DNA of 64,000 nt from Flavobacterium frigoris PS1 (GCF_000252125.1 NZ_AHKF01000020.1:62001-126000), one strand, 5' to 3'. Positions 30,219 through 38,832 are shown, counted from the stretch's first letter. Made by a program: numbers and translations. Notes: a model not told the origin generated them from the letters alone.

Positions 30219-31412
30219 TTAAAATTCAGATGGTTCTTCTTCTTTAACTTTGGGTACAACTGGTTTTTTAGGCTCGCTGGTTTTTAGGGGTGTTTTAATA
30301 ATTTTTGCCGGTTCAGCTGCGCTTGGCAGCGGTTGTTCTGCAGAAGGCTCGGTAGCTTTTGTTACTACTGGGATGTACGCTTTTGCAGGTACAACTTTTG
30401 GAATTAGTGGTACATAAATTTCGGTAACCCACTTTGAAGGGTTTTTTATATCAGTTCTAGAGGTAATGTAGATTTCAATATGTGAAAATATAGGGTTTAC
30501 TATAAGTTGGTTTTTAACACTATATTCTACCGTTTTGTCATACCCCTTTTTGGTATGCGATATATCTCCAACAACAGTGGTCTTCACGCCTTCAAATGCT
30601 TCTAGCTTTCCAGATAGGATATCGCTCCCAGAACTGGTGAATATTTCACTTTTTATGGGAATGCAAATGGATATTTTTGCTAGTCCGGTAGTTAGGTCAT
30701 AAGTGTGGTAAATCACGAACGGCTTTCCGTTAATTTGGACATTGTTTTCTTGGCAAAAAGCTTCGATTTTAGGGATTACAACTTTAAAGTTTTTATTGAT
30801 TTTTACGATTTCAGAGGTGAAAGTCTGGCTCAAATAAAAGATTTGCGGTTTTTTAACCACGCCATCTAATTTTATGGTAAATGTGTTTATTTCATAATCA
30901 AGAGCCTTGTCTAAATTAGACAGACTTTTTTCATACATGGTGCCTATAACTTTATCCACGCCACCATTTAAAGCAGCATAGATTTTAAACATAAAACTCA
31001 TTTTTCCAATTGATCTCCAACTAACTTTTGTTCCTCCAATAGTATCCTTGAATCTCCAGGAAACATCAGCCGATGTACCGTTAAAATTCATTTTTTGAGA
31101 AATACTGTCGTTTTCTTTTACAAAGAGGGTTTGCATCTGACCGTCACCATCTTTCCCGTCCCAAGAATAGGAAGCCCCTTTGCCAATTGTTTTTTGAGGA
31201 TATGATATTTTTATTTCTGGATCTTCCGTAGTCCAACTCCCAAAATCTTCCCAGTTTTTATAGTCATTTACATAATTATATACTGCTGGTTTTGCTGAAT
31301 TGATAAATTTACTTCTCTCAACATTAAAATCACCTTTTTGTGTAGCCATAAAAATGGAAAGGGCCACTAAACTCAGCAATAATAAAAGAAATATGTATTT
31401 TAAAATCCTCAT
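30219..31412 (-). CDS. Membrane-anchored SRPBCC and GyrI-like (effector-binding) fusion protein
   Basis: The 397-residue protein begins with one membrane span (ILKYIFLLLLLSLVALSIFMA). A START/SRPBCC-like polyketide-cyclase domain follows at about residues 30-170, with the phrase VNDYKNWEDFGSWTTEDPEIK. A GyrI/AraC effector-binding-like domain occupies about 185-330, and a Pro/Lys/Glu-rich tail forms the last 55 residues. Each domain binds small hydrophobic ligands in other proteins. The span and the long tail suggest a membrane-tethered binder; the ligand is unknown. It is not linked by spacing to the ECF operon, whose sigma gene begins 62 bases downstream of its stop, so cotranscription is possible but unproven. 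Confidence 0.75.
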   Translation of the reverse strand: MRILKYIFLLLLLSLVALSIFMATQKGDFNVERSKFINSAKPAVYNYVNDYKNWEDFGSWTTEDPEIKISYPQKTIGKGASYSWDGKDGDGQMQTLFVKENDSISQKMNFNGTSADVSWRFKDTIGGTKVSWRSIGKMSFMFKIYAALNGGVDKVIGTMYEKSLSNLDKALDYEINTFTIKLDGVVKKPQIFYLSQTFTSEIVKINKNFKVVIPKIEAFCQENNVQINGKPFVIYHTYDLTTGLAKISICIPIKSEIFTSSGSDILSGKLEAFEGVKTTVVGDISHTKKGYDKTVEYSVKNQLIVNPIFSHIEIYITSRTDIKNPSKWVTEIYVPLIPKVVPAKAYIPVVTKATEPSAEQPLPSAAEPAKIIKTPLKTSEPKKPVVPKVKEEEPSEF

Positions 31413-31718
31413 AATAAATTGGTTGTTTTCGGTGGTAAAGTTAGAATTTTTATCAATATCTAAGACGATTCATAAAAAAATTATAGGCAAACTAGTTTTT
31501 AAGGCATTTATTTTTTTAAAAAATGGTTTTAGCTTCAATATTTGTATTAAATAATGGGAATTTAAAAGGTCTCAAATGAATGTCGAAAGATTTTTTTAGC
31601 ATGTGTATTTTGCATTTTCTTTATTTTTGAAGGACCGTAGGCGATGTTTTTTATTGTTTGTTTACAGAATATGTATATTTGCTGAATAATAGATTTATTA
31701 ATCTTTAAAAACACAATA
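31413..31718. other. 306-base gap between divergent SRPBCC and M49 peptidase genes
   Basis: No gene is visible. The stretch is AT-rich and holds the promoter of the peptidase gene (31654-31681). Nothing else is recognised. Confidence 0.6.
31654..31681 (+). promoter_or_regulatory. Promoter of the M49 peptidase gene
   Basis: TTG (31654-31656) and TATATTTG (31674-31681) are separated by 17 bases, matching the Bacteroidota -33/-7 pattern. The ATG is 37 bases downstream of the -7 box. Confidence 0.6.
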
Positions 31719-33755
31719 ATGAAATTACTTAGAATCACAGGCATTTTCATGACTCTTGCAGTTTCTGCTACTTGTAATGCGCAAGTGGTAAAAGCAGCAG
31801 ACGTAGTTAAAAAAGAAAATGTTGCTTTTGAATACGTTGTCGAGCAATTTTCCGACATAAAAGTGCTACGATACCAAATTCCAGGCTGGGAAAACCTAAC
31901 GCTTAAGGAGCAAAAGCTGGTCTATTATCTTACGCAAGCTGGAACTTCTGGACGCGATATCATGTGGGATCAAAATTATAGGCACAACCTGACAATCAGA
32001 AAAGCATTAGAGAATATATACCAAAATTACGAAGGCGATAAAACTACTGAAGATTGGAAGAATTTTGAAATTTACCTAAAAAGGGTTTGGTTTTCAAACG
32101 GGATTCACCATCATTATTCAAACGAGAAAATTCAGCCTGATTTTTCGGAAGCTTATCTCGCGATTTTGATGAAAGCGACAAAAACGAAATTAGAGCCAGG
32201 TATTGCTGCAATTTTATTTAATGACATCGATACAAAAAAGGTGAATTTGGATGAATCTAAAGGATTGTTGGCTGGTTCTGCTATCAATTTTTATGAGAAG
32301 GGTATTAGCTTGAAAGAAGCAGAAGATTTTTATGCTAAAAAAACAAGTCCAGATGCTAAAAGACCATATTCTTATGGTTTAAATTCTAAATTAGTTCGCA
32401 ATTCAAAAGGACAATTAGAAGAAAAAGTGTGGAAAAGCAATGGGATGTATGGAAAAGCGATAGATAAAATCATTTATTGGTTAGAGAAGGCCCAATCTGT
32501 TGCAGAAAATAAGAATCAAGGAGATGCTTTAGGGTTACTAATCTCTTATTATAAAACAGGAAGTTTGAAGACTTGGGATGATTACAATATCGCTTGGTTA
32601 GCAGCTACTGAAGGCAATATTGATTATATCAATAGTTTTATCGAAGTCTATAATGATCCTTTAGGATACAGAGGTTCTTATGAGGGAATTGTGCAGATTA
32701 AAGACTTTGACATGTCTAAAAAAATGGAAGTAGTGTCCGGCAATGCGCAATGGTTTGAAGACAATTCTCCGCTAATGCCACAACATAAAAAGAAGAATGT
32801 AGTGGGAGTTTCTTATAAGACTGTAATTGTTGCAGGTGAATCGGGTGATGCTTCACCAAGTACTCCAATTGGTGTTAACCTTCCAAACGCAGATTGGATC
32901 CGTGCCGGTCATGGATCAAAGTCAGTTTCGTTAGGAAATATTATCGATTCGTATTCTAAGGCAGGTGGAAAAGGGAAGTTGCAGGAATTTGCAAACGATG
33001 AAGAAGAAGTTGCTTTAGCGGAACAATATGGCGAGATAGGCGATAAATTACACACGGCACTGCACGAAGTTGTAGGTCATGCTTCAGGGCAAATTAATCC
33101 CGGTGTAGGAACACCAAAAGAAACCTTGAAAAGTTATGCTTCTACTCTTGAAGAGGGAAGAGCTGACTTAGTAGGTTTGTACTACTTATACAATCCTAAA
33201 ATTCAAGAATTAGGTCTAGTAGATGATTGGAAGAAAACAGGAATGGAGTCTTACGATAGCTACATCCGAAATGGATTGATGACTCAATTATTCCGTTTAG
33301 AGTTGGGTGCTAACATTGAAGAAGCCCATATGAGAAACCGTCAATGGGTGAGCGCTTGGGCATTCGAAAAAGGATTAAAAGACAATGTAATTGAAAAAGT
33401 AAACCGTAATGGTAAAACATATTTCAATATTACCAATTATGAAAAACTACATGATTTATTTGGAGAATTGTTACGTGAAGTTCAACGTATCAAGTCCGAA
33501 GGAGATTATGAATCGGGTAAAGCTTTAGTCGAAAATTATGGTGTAAAAGTGGATCAAAAATTACATGCTGAAGTTTTAGAGCGCAACAAACAATTCTCTT
33601 CGGCGGCATATAGTGGATTTGTAAACCCTTTATTAGTTCCTAAATTAGATGCAAAAGGGACAATCATTTCGATAGAGGTGAAGCAACCGAATTCCTTTGT
33701 GGAACAAATGTTGTACTATTCAAAAAACTTTTCTTTTTTACCTCTTGAGAACTAA
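31719..33755 (+). CDS. Dipeptidyl-peptidase III-like metallopeptidase (family M49)
   Basis: The 678-residue zinc peptidase has an N-terminal leader with SATCNAQ, suggesting export or a lipoprotein-like signal. The catalytic blocks are LHTALHEVVGHASGQ, carrying the M49-type HExxxH motif, and TLEEGRADLVGLYYL, carrying the EExRAD motif with the third zinc ligand. M49 enzymes release dipeptides from the N terminus of short peptides. In Flavobacteriaceae databases such proteins are sometimes labelled dihydrofolate reductase, which this sequence does not support. The gene is monocistronic, with a good TAnnTTTG promoter and a terminator. Confidence 0.93.
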   Translation: MKLLRITGIFMTLAVSATCNAQVVKAADVVKKENVAFEYVVEQFSDIKVLRYQIPGWENLTLKEQKLVYYLTQAGTSGRDIMWDQNYRHNLTIRKALENIYQNYEGDKTTEDWKNFEIYLKRVWFSNGIHHHYSNEKIQPDFSEAYLAILMKATKTKLEPGIAAILFNDIDTKKVNLDESKGLLAGSAINFYEKGISLKEAEDFYAKKTSPDAKRPYSYGLNSKLVRNSKGQLEEKVWKSNGMYGKAIDKIIYWLEKAQSVAENKNQGDALGLLISYYKTGSLKTWDDYNIAWLAATEGNIDYINSFIEVYNDPLGYRGSYEGIVQIKDFDMSKKMEVVSGNAQWFEDNSPLMPQHKKKNVVGVSYKTVIVAGESGDASPSTPIGVNLPNADWIRAGHGSKSVSLGNIIDSYSKAGGKGKLQEFANDEEEVALAEQYGEIGDKLHTALHEVVGHASGQINPGVGTPKETLKSYASTLEEGRADLVGLYYLYNPKIQELGLVDDWKKTGMESYDSYIRNGLMTQLFRLELGANIEEAHMRNRQWVSAWAFEKGLKDNVIEKVNRNGKTYFNITNYEKLHDLFGELLREVQRIKSEGDYESGKALVENYGVKVDQKLHAEVLERNKQFSSAAYSGFVNPLLVPKLDAKGTIISIEVKQPNSFVEQMLYYSKNFSFLPLEN

Positions 33756-33777
33756 GAATATTTAGACTAAAGTGCAA

Positions 33778-33806
33778 ATAAAAGGCCAATTTCAGTGGCC
33801 TTTTAT
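33778..33806. terminator. Terminator between the M49 peptidase gene and the convergent small gene
   Basis: ATAAAAGGCCA and TGGCCTTTTAT form an 11-bp stem around a 7-base loop, 22 bases after the peptidase stop. It is symmetrical and can serve both convergent genes. Confidence 0.85.
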
Positions 33807-33824
33807 TTATTTTAAAAAGAAAAA

Positions 33825-34013
33825 CTACCTTTTAAAAAATACTTTTATCACAAATAATATCCCAATAAAAAGAACGAAAGCGATCAGAATCTTATAACTT
33901 CCTTTATAAAATAGGTTGTGTAATTTCAGGTCTTTTCGATAGGCATATATCATTGCGATAACAAATACAATGAAAAAAAAGCCTGCAAATCCTAATTGTC
34001 CTTGACTAAACAT
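33825..34013 (-). CDS. Small membrane protein, two predicted spans
   Basis: The 62-residue protein has two hydrophobic segments (about residues 7-24 and 41-59) with a basic loop YRKDLKLHNLFYKGSYK. A consensus TAAATTTG -7 box lies 19 bases upstream and a shared terminator lies downstream, which supports a real gene. I do not recognise a named family. It is likely a conserved inner-membrane protein of unknown function. Confidence 0.7.
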   Translation of the reverse strand: MFSQGQLGFAGFFFIVFVIAMIYAYRKDLKLHNLFYKGSYKILIAFVLFIGILFVIKVFFKR

Positions 34014-34032
34014 AGTTTGAATTATTTTTCAG

Positions 34033-34040
34033 CAAATTTA
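34033..34040 (-). promoter_or_regulatory. Promoter -7 box of the 62-residue membrane protein gene
   Basis: TAAATTTG on the minus strand, 19 bases upstream of the ATG at 34013. Confidence 0.5.
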
Positions 34041-34095
34041 GCTAATTGTTTAGAAATAGTTGCTACTTTGTCTTTTCATTTAATATAATTTAATT

Positions 34096-34479
34096 ATGCA
34101 AAAACAAATAGATTCAGTTAAGGAATTTCATATAGCATTTAAAATAGGATATAGTGAAACTCCAGTAGCGGACTTGGGTGAAAGTAAAAGTACGCTTCGC
34201 TACCATTTGATGAAGGAAGAGAATGAAGAATACCTTGAGGCAGTTCAAAACAATGACTTAGTCGAGATCGCCGATGCCTTAGGTGATATGATGTACGTTC
34301 TATTAGGAACCATTATAGAACACGGACTACAGCACAAAATAGAAGCGATTTTTGACGAGATCCAAAGAAGCAATATGAGTAAATTAGATGAAGAAGGAAA
34401 TCCGATTTCTCGTGAAGACGGAAAGATAATTAAGGGGGCCAATTATTTTAAGCCTAACTTCTCCAAAATACTCAAATAG
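34096..34479 (+). CDS. MazG/HisE-superfamily nucleoside triphosphate pyrophosphohydrolase
   Basis: The 127-residue all-alpha protein carries the metal-binding acidic motif of the superfamily: MKEENEEYLEAV with an ExxE pattern and EIADALGDMMYV with an ExxxD pattern. These enzymes split nucleoside triphosphates to monophosphates and pyrophosphate and often clean up aberrant nucleotides. Relatives are annotated as phosphoribosyl-ATP pyrophosphatase-like, but no his operon is nearby, so a house-cleaning role is more likely. The substrate is not readable. The gene is divergent from the small membrane protein gene and stands alone. Confidence 0.8.
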   Translation: MQKQIDSVKEFHIAFKIGYSETPVADLGESKSTLRYHLMKEENEEYLEAVQNNDLVEIADALGDMMYVLLGTIIEHGLQHKIEAIFDEIQRSNMSKLDEEGNPISREDGKIIKGANYFKPNFSKILK

Positions 34480-34584
34480 TGTTCTGAAATCGTTTGTTCA
34501 ATTATAATATCTTTAACTCCTTGAAGAAAAATATAGATTTTGCTCAAACAATTTTCTTTTTGCAAATTAAAAATAGGAGTATAA

Positions 34585-34619
34585 AAAAAGGTGATTTTCA
34601 ATTTGAAAATCACCTTTTT
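34585..34619 (-). terminator. Terminator of ilvE
   Basis: AAAAAGGTGATTTTCA and TGAAAATCACCTTTTT form a perfect 16-bp stem with a 3-base loop, 18 bases beyond the ilvE stop codon. Confidence 0.9.
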
Positions 34620-34636
34620 ATTTGGGATTATTAGAA

Positions 34637-35704
34637 CTAAACTTTAACTGTCCAACCAAAAGTATCTTCAGCTAGTTTGTGTTGCATGTTTGTTAATTCT
34701 TCTTTTAATTGAGAAGCATAAGAGTTTTCAATTTTTGGCAATTCATAATATACATCCTGATATGAGAATCCAATGATAGGATTAACTACAGCCGCAGTAC
34801 CTGCACCAAAAATTTCTTTTAAAGTACCATTTTTAGATGCTTCAACTAATTCAGAAACCAGAACAGGACGAACTTCTACAGCAATACCATCTTTTTTGGC
34901 CATTTCAATCAGACTCTTTCTAGTGATACCATCAAGAATTCTTTCACTTGTTGGCGCAGTGTATAAGGTGTCATTTATTCTAAAAAACACATTCATTGTT
35001 CCTGCTTCTTCAAGTTTAGTATGAGTAGCATCATCAGTCCAAATTACTTGTTGGAAACCTTCCTTATTAGCCAAGCTTGTTGGGTAAAACTGAGCAGCAT
35101 AGTTACCTGCAGCTTTTGCAGCTCCAATTCCGCCATTTGCGGCTCTACTGAAATGCTCAGCAATCAACACTTTTACTTCTCCTGAATAATACGATTTAGC
35201 AGGAGAAAGTATAATCATAAATTTATAGTCATCCGATGGGTTTGCAATTACACCTCTACCGGTAGCAATCATAAATGGGCGTATATATAAAGTGTTTCCT
35301 TTTCCTTTTTTAATCCAGGCTTCGTCTAACTGTAACAATTGATTCAGACCATCCATAAATACAGCTTCTGGAACTTCTGGCATAGCCATTCTTACAGCAG
35401 AATTATTGAAACGTCTATAGTTTTCATCAGGTCTAAAAAGCCAAACCGCATCTTCATCATCTTTGTAAGCTTTCATACCTTCAAAGATGGCTTGACCATA
35501 ATGAAAAACTCGAGCTGACGGATCTAACAAAAAAGGGGCATAAGGCTTGATGACTGGTTTTTGCCATTCTCCATTTGTATAATCACATTCCATTAAATGG
35601 TCTGTAAATACGGAGCCAAAGCTTAAGTTTTCAAAATCAACTTCATTTATTTTAGAAGTTGGCGCTTTTATTATGTCAATTTTGTTGGTGTGAGTTGTGC
35701 TCAT
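34637..35704 (-). CDS. ilvE: Branched-chain amino acid aminotransferase
   Basis: This 355-residue fold-type IV PLP enzyme interconverts branched-chain oxo acids and Leu, Ile and Val using glutamate. The sequence shows FHYGQAIFEGMKAYKD and YIRPFMIATG. The PLP Lys lies in GGIGAAKAAGNYAA, and TKLEEAGTMNVFF follows. This wording is of the eukaryote-like BCAT class II type rather than the E. coli IlvE type. The gene is isolated from other ilv/leu genes. A -7 box TAATTTTG (35803 to 35796, minus strand) suggests a leader of about 85-90 bases; I saw no leucine-rich leader peptide in it. Confidence 0.95.
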   Translation of the reverse strand: MSTTHTNKIDIIKAPTSKINEVDFENLSFGSVFTDHLMECDYTNGEWQKPVIKPYAPFLLDPSARVFHYGQAIFEGMKAYKDDEDAVWLFRPDENYRRFNNSAVRMAMPEVPEAVFMDGLNQLLQLDEAWIKKGKGNTLYIRPFMIATGRGVIANPSDDYKFMIILSPAKSYYSGEVKVLIAEHFSRAANGGIGAAKAAGNYAAQFYPTSLANKEGFQQVIWTDDATHTKLEEAGTMNVFFRINDTLYTAPTSERILDGITRKSLIEMAKKDGIAVEVRPVLVSELVEASKNGTLKEIFGAGTAAVVNPIIGFSYQDVYYELPKIENSYASQLKEELTNMQHKLAEDTFGWTVKV

Positions 35705-35795
35705 AATACTATATTGGTTTTATTTTTATTATTGTTTGAGAATTAAGTAAAAGCCTATAAAATTCAGTTTATTTTAAATTGAACTTTAATTGATG

Positions 35796-35803
35796 CAAAA
35801 TTA
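35796..35803 (-). promoter_or_regulatory. Possible -7 box of ilvE
   Basis: TAATTTTG on the minus strand matches TAnnTTTG and lies 91 bases upstream of the ilvE ATG. No -33 element was found at normal spacing. Confidence 0.35.
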
Positions 35804-35944
35804 AATAAAAATCAATAGATTCCTTGTGAAAATATCATTAAATATAGCTTTTAATTGTGATTTAATTATATTAAAAAAAGGAGTGTAATTTATATGAAAT
35901 CTGTATAATTTGGAGTGTTTTGAACTTTCTATATTAGTTTTTGA

Positions 35945-35952
35945 TTAGTTTT
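35945..35952 (+). promoter_or_regulatory. Possible -7 box of mnmD
   Basis: TAGTTTTG matches TAnnTTTG and lies 48 bases before the proposed TTG start at 36001. A TTG lies 23 bases upstream of it. The box overlaps the 5' end of the longest reading frame, which argues against a start there. Confidence 0.35.
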
Positions 35953-36000
35953 GGCGTGCAGAGGAAGGATAAAATAGTAATCATTATCAAAAATAGTATT

Positions 36001-36666
36001 TTGGAAAGAGAAATTATACAAACGCTCGATGGTTCGACCACGATACAAATAAAGGAATGGGATGAGTGTTACCATTCTAAACACGGTGCTATACAAGAAG
36101 CACAACATGTTTTTATAAAGAATGGTCTTTCCCTTTTTCAAAACAGGGAAGTTTCAATTTTAGAAATAGGATTTGGGACTGGATTAAATGCATTTATTAC
36201 TTTTTTAGAAGGACGAAAAATGAATCAGTCCATTGAATATGTTGGAGTGGAAGCGTATCCTATATCGGCTGAGGAGTTGATTTCGATGAACTACGTGGAA
36301 GAATTAAATGCTACGGATGATAAAGGTCAATTTGAAAAAATGCATCAGTGCAATTGGGAAGAAAAAATGGTATTGAGTAAGGACTTTACTCTAACAAAAA
36401 GGAAACAGTTTTTTGAAGAAATTGATGATTTGAATCGATATGATTTAATTTATTTTGATGCTTTTGGCTATAGAGTCCAGCCCGAATTATGGAGTACTGC
36501 CATTTTTAAAAAAATGTATGAGTCCCTTAAAGACAAGGGGGTATTGGTGACTTATGCGGCTCGCGGTGTCGTAAAACGGAGCATGATTGAAGTAGGATTT
36601 ACCGTCGAAAAATTAGCAGGGCCTCCAGGGAAAAGAGAAATGTTTCGTGCGAGTAAATCCCAATAG
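36001..36666 (+). CDS. mnmD: tRNA 5-methylaminomethyl-2-thiouridine methyltransferase (MnmD, stand-alone)
   Basis: The 221-residue SAM-dependent enzyme finishes mnm5s2U at tRNA wobble position 34. It corresponds to the methyltransferase half of MnmC only; the oxidoreductase half is absent, as in other Bacteroidota. Motifs are GSTTIQIKEWDECYHSKHGA, the SAM site ILEIGFGTGLNAF, DLIYFDAFG and VTYAARGVVKRSM. No ATG precedes these in frame. A frame reaches 35941, but the homologous N terminus (REIIxTxDGSTTI) and an internal promoter box favour a TTG start at 36001. Divergent from ilvE. Confidence 0.9.
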   Translation: MEREIIQTLDGSTTIQIKEWDECYHSKHGAIQEAQHVFIKNGLSLFQNREVSILEIGFGTGLNAFITFLEGRKMNQSIEYVGVEAYPISAEELISMNYVEELNATDDKGQFEKMHQCNWEEKMVLSKDFTLTKRKQFFEEIDDLNRYDLIYFDAFGYRVQPELWSTAIFKKMYESLKDKGVLVTYAARGVVKRSMIEVGFTVEKLAGPPGKREMFRASKSQ

Positions 36667-36821
36667 ATATTGTTTTTGGTGTTTTATGTTTTATCAAAAA
36701 TAGTTAGCAGGGATGAAATAATAATCAAAAATATACGTTAATTTGATAGATTGTAATTATAATAAATGTATTTTTACTGAACATTAAGAATGATAATTTA
36801 ACCTAAAAACTATAGTTTATT

Positions 36822-37019
36822 ATGTCGAAAATCATGTTTGATTACACAAAATCAATACTAGAAAGAGTAAGTTTCGATCCGATACTTTTTTGTAAGGAGT
36901 TAGAAAAAGCCATCAAATCATTATTACCTTATGAAATGGAACAATTAAGAGAATGGCTATCTACTTTTATAATTGAAAAACCAGAATTACAACAATGTTT
37001 ACTAATTGTAAATCAATAA
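36822..37019 (+). CDS. 65-residue tandem paralogue, copy 1
   Basis: This is the first of three consecutive same-strand genes encoding 65-residue proteins. The product is soluble, probably helical, with the shared frame D-Y-T-K-x2-LERVSFD, LFxKEL, LLPYE, an LxxWL motif and KPELxxC. By hand count it is identical to copy 2 at 39 of 65 positions. It has its own terminator 5 bases after the stop. The preceding intergenic region contains ATTGTA, 72 bases before the ATG. I recognise no named family and assign no function. Three copies with purifying-looking conservation argue that the ORFs are real. Confidence 0.75.
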   Translation: MSKIMFDYTKSILERVSFDPILFCKELEKAIKSLLPYEMEQLREWLSTFIIEKPELQQCLLIVNQ

Positions 37020-37023
37020 ATAG

Positions 37024-37054
37024 AAAAAGGAACCCCTAAAAAGGTTCCTTTTTT
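37024..37054 (+). terminator. Terminator of 65-residue paralogue copy 1
   Basis: AAAAAGGAACC and GGTTCCTTTTT form an 11-bp stem around an 8-base loop followed by T residues. The same stem recurs after copy 2. Confidence 0.9.
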
Positions 37055-37248
37055 ATTTTGTTTTTTTATGTTATTCTAAAAATTTTAAAAGGACTAAATT
37101 GCTTGTAAGATTTTTAATAAAATAAATCAACAAAAGAGTTTTTAGACGGTGTTTTTTGTACTTAGTAGGCTTTTTTTATGGAATTAAGAGTTTAAATCTT
37201 TAAATTTATATTGTATTTTAATAAGAAACCTTCTTAAACCGTTTAGTT

Positions 37249-37446
37249 ATGTCTAGAATGATTTATGATTACACAAAAGAGGTACTCGAAAGAGTTAGTT
37301 TTGACCAAAAGCTTTTTATCAAGGAATTAAAAAAGGCAGTTAAAATTTTATTACCCTATGAAATTGACCATTTAAGAAAATGGCTTTTGTTCTATACCAG
37401 TGAAAAACCAGAATTAAAAAAATGTTTGTCTATTATCAATGAATAA
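37249..37446 (+). CDS. 65-residue tandem paralogue, copy 2
   Basis: The second copy lies 427 bases from the first by start position and is identical in length. Its sequence keeps DYTKEVLERVSFDQ, KELKKAVKILLPYE and KPELKKC. It matches copy 3 at 43 of 65 positions by hand count, closer than to copy 1. An ATTGTA box lies exactly 39 bases before the ATG, as in copy 3. A terminator with the same stem as that of copy 1 follows directly. Function unknown. Confidence 0.75.
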   Translation: MSRMIYDYTKEVLERVSFDQKLFIKELKKAVKILLPYEIDHLRKWLLFYTSEKPELKKCLSIINE

Positions 37447-37447
37447 T

Positions 37448-37477
37448 AAAAAGGAACCTTTTGTGGGTTCCTTTTTT
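37448..37477 (+). terminator. Terminator of 65-residue paralogue copy 2
   Basis: AAAAAGGAACC and GGTTCCTTTTT form the same 11-bp stem as after copy 1, with a different 7-base loop. Confidence 0.9.
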
Positions 37478-37674
37478 ATGCCTATAAATGAGTTTTTAAA
37501 GAGAAAGTTTTGTGAAACCAATGAATTATAGGAATGCGATAAGTGAAAAGCGTAGTTGATTTTAACGCGCGGGACTAATATTTATTTCAGTTTGGCTCAG
37601 CTTTTGCATTACAGGGAATCAGGGTCATTATATTTATTGTATAATTAGATCAATAACTCTTTAAATAATGCGTT

Positions 37675-37872
37675 ATGTCCAGATTAATTTATTTTCATAC
37701 CAAAGATTCTCTTGAGAGAGTCAGCCTGAATCCTGAATTATTCAGTAAAGAATTAAAAAAAGCAATAAGAAACTTATTGCCATATGAAATGGAACATTTA
37801 AAAAATTGGCTACTGTTTTATACTGACAGCAAACCAGAGTTAAAAAAATGTATTTCTTTAATCTGTGAATAA
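37675..37872 (+). CDS. 65-residue tandem paralogue, copy 3
   Basis: The third copy starts 426 bases after copy 2. It keeps the LERVS, LFSKELKKA, LLPYEMEHL, NWLLFYT and KPELKKC blocks but has diverged at DYT (now FHT) and near the C terminus. Unlike the first two it lacks a downstream hairpin; its stop is 18 bases from the stop of the convergent oxyR gene. An ATTGTA box lies 39 bases before the ATG, as for copy 2. Function unknown. Confidence 0.75.
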   Translation: MSRLIYFHTKDSLERVSLNPELFSKELKKAIRNLLPYEMEHLKNWLLFYTDSKPELKKCISLICE

Positions 37873-37890
37873 ATAAAGCAATATTAAAGT

Positions 37891-38832
37891 CTATTTTTTT
37901 TGGATTGGGCTAACTATTTGTACATTTTGAAAAACGATTGCACCTTTTATTACTCCTGCTATTGTGCTTCTAAGCGCATCAATTATCTGGATTTTTAATT
38001 CGCTTTTCGGAAATATCAAACTCACCTCTCGAGCAGGTTTAGGCTCTTTAAAGTGTCTTAATTTCAACTTATCTGCTTCTTTTAAGTCCAATGTGTGCAA
38101 ATAAGGCAATAGCGTAGTGCCCAATCCTTCATCGGCTAGTTTTATTAGAGTTTCAAAGCTGCCGCTTTCTATTTGAAAATGACTAAACTCATTTTTAGGA
38201 TTATTTTTACACAAATTCAGTATTCCATCTCGGAAACAGTGTCCGTCTTGCAATAGGAGGATTTCGTCTAAGTTCAAGTCGGCTACTTCAATTTCTTCTT
38301 TTTGAAAATCGCGGTGACTTTCTGGTATGTAAGCAACAAAGGGCTCAAAGTACAAAACTACTTCCTTAATTTTCTCCTCCATCAGTGGAGTAGCAGCTAT
38401 TGCTGCATCAAGATGACCGTTGTTTAGTTTTGTAATTATTTCCTCAGTATTTAATTCCTCAATTATGAGTTTTACTTTTGGATATTTTTTGATAAAATTA
38501 TTTAAAAACATTGGTAGTAAAGTAGGCATGATAGTTGGGATTATCCCTAATCTAAATTCCCCGCCTACGAATCCCTTTTGTTGTTCAACAATATCTTGTA
38601 TTCTTCCAGCTTCGTTGACTATGTTTTTGGCTTGAGTGACTATTTTTTCTCCAATATCGGTCAGTTGGATCGGTTTTTTTGATCTGTCAAAAATCAGAAT
38701 GTTTAATTCCTCTTCAATTTTTTGTATTTGCATGCTCAATGTTGGTTGAGTTACAAAACATTTTTCTGCTGCCAAAGTGAAGTTTTTATGTTCCGCAACC
38801 GCTAAGACATATTTTAATTGAGTAATAGTCAT
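37891..38832 (-). CDS. oxyR: OxyR-type LysR regulator (peroxide sensor)
   Basis: From Met at 38832 the protein has 313 residues. An N-terminal LysR helix-turn-helix (MTITQLKYVLAVAEHKNFTL, AAEKCFVTQPTLSMQIQKIE) is followed by a substrate-domain fold. It retains both redox cysteines in the spacing C-x8-C, within DGHCFRDGILNLC. Counted from this start they fall at Cys199 and Cys208, the same numbers as in E. coli OxyR. This supports peroxide sensing through a disulfide. An in-frame extension to 38865 is not conserved in the family. It is divergent from dps (94 bases between starts), a typical OxyR target. Confidence 0.93.
   Translation of the reverse strand: MTITQLKYVLAVAEHKNFTLAAEKCFVTQPTLSMQIQKIEEELNILIFDRSKKPIQLTDIGEKIVTQAKNIVNEAGRIQDIVEQQKGFVGGEFRLGIIPTIMPTLLPMFLNNFIKKYPKVKLIIEELNTEEIITKLNNGHLDAAIAATPLMEEKIKEVVLYFEPFVAYIPESHRDFQKEEIEVADLNLDEILLLQDGHCFRDGILNLCKNNPKNEFSHFQIESGSFETLIKLADEGLGTTLLPYLHTLDLKEADKLKLRHFKEPKPAREVSLIFPKSELKIQIIDALRSTIAGVIKGAIVFQNVQIVSPIQKK

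Noticed and set aside
31719-33755. Dihydrofolate reductase as annotation of the M49 gene
   Set aside because: The protein contains the M49 zinc motifs HEVVGH and EEGRAD and has none of the DHFR features; that label is a propagated error.
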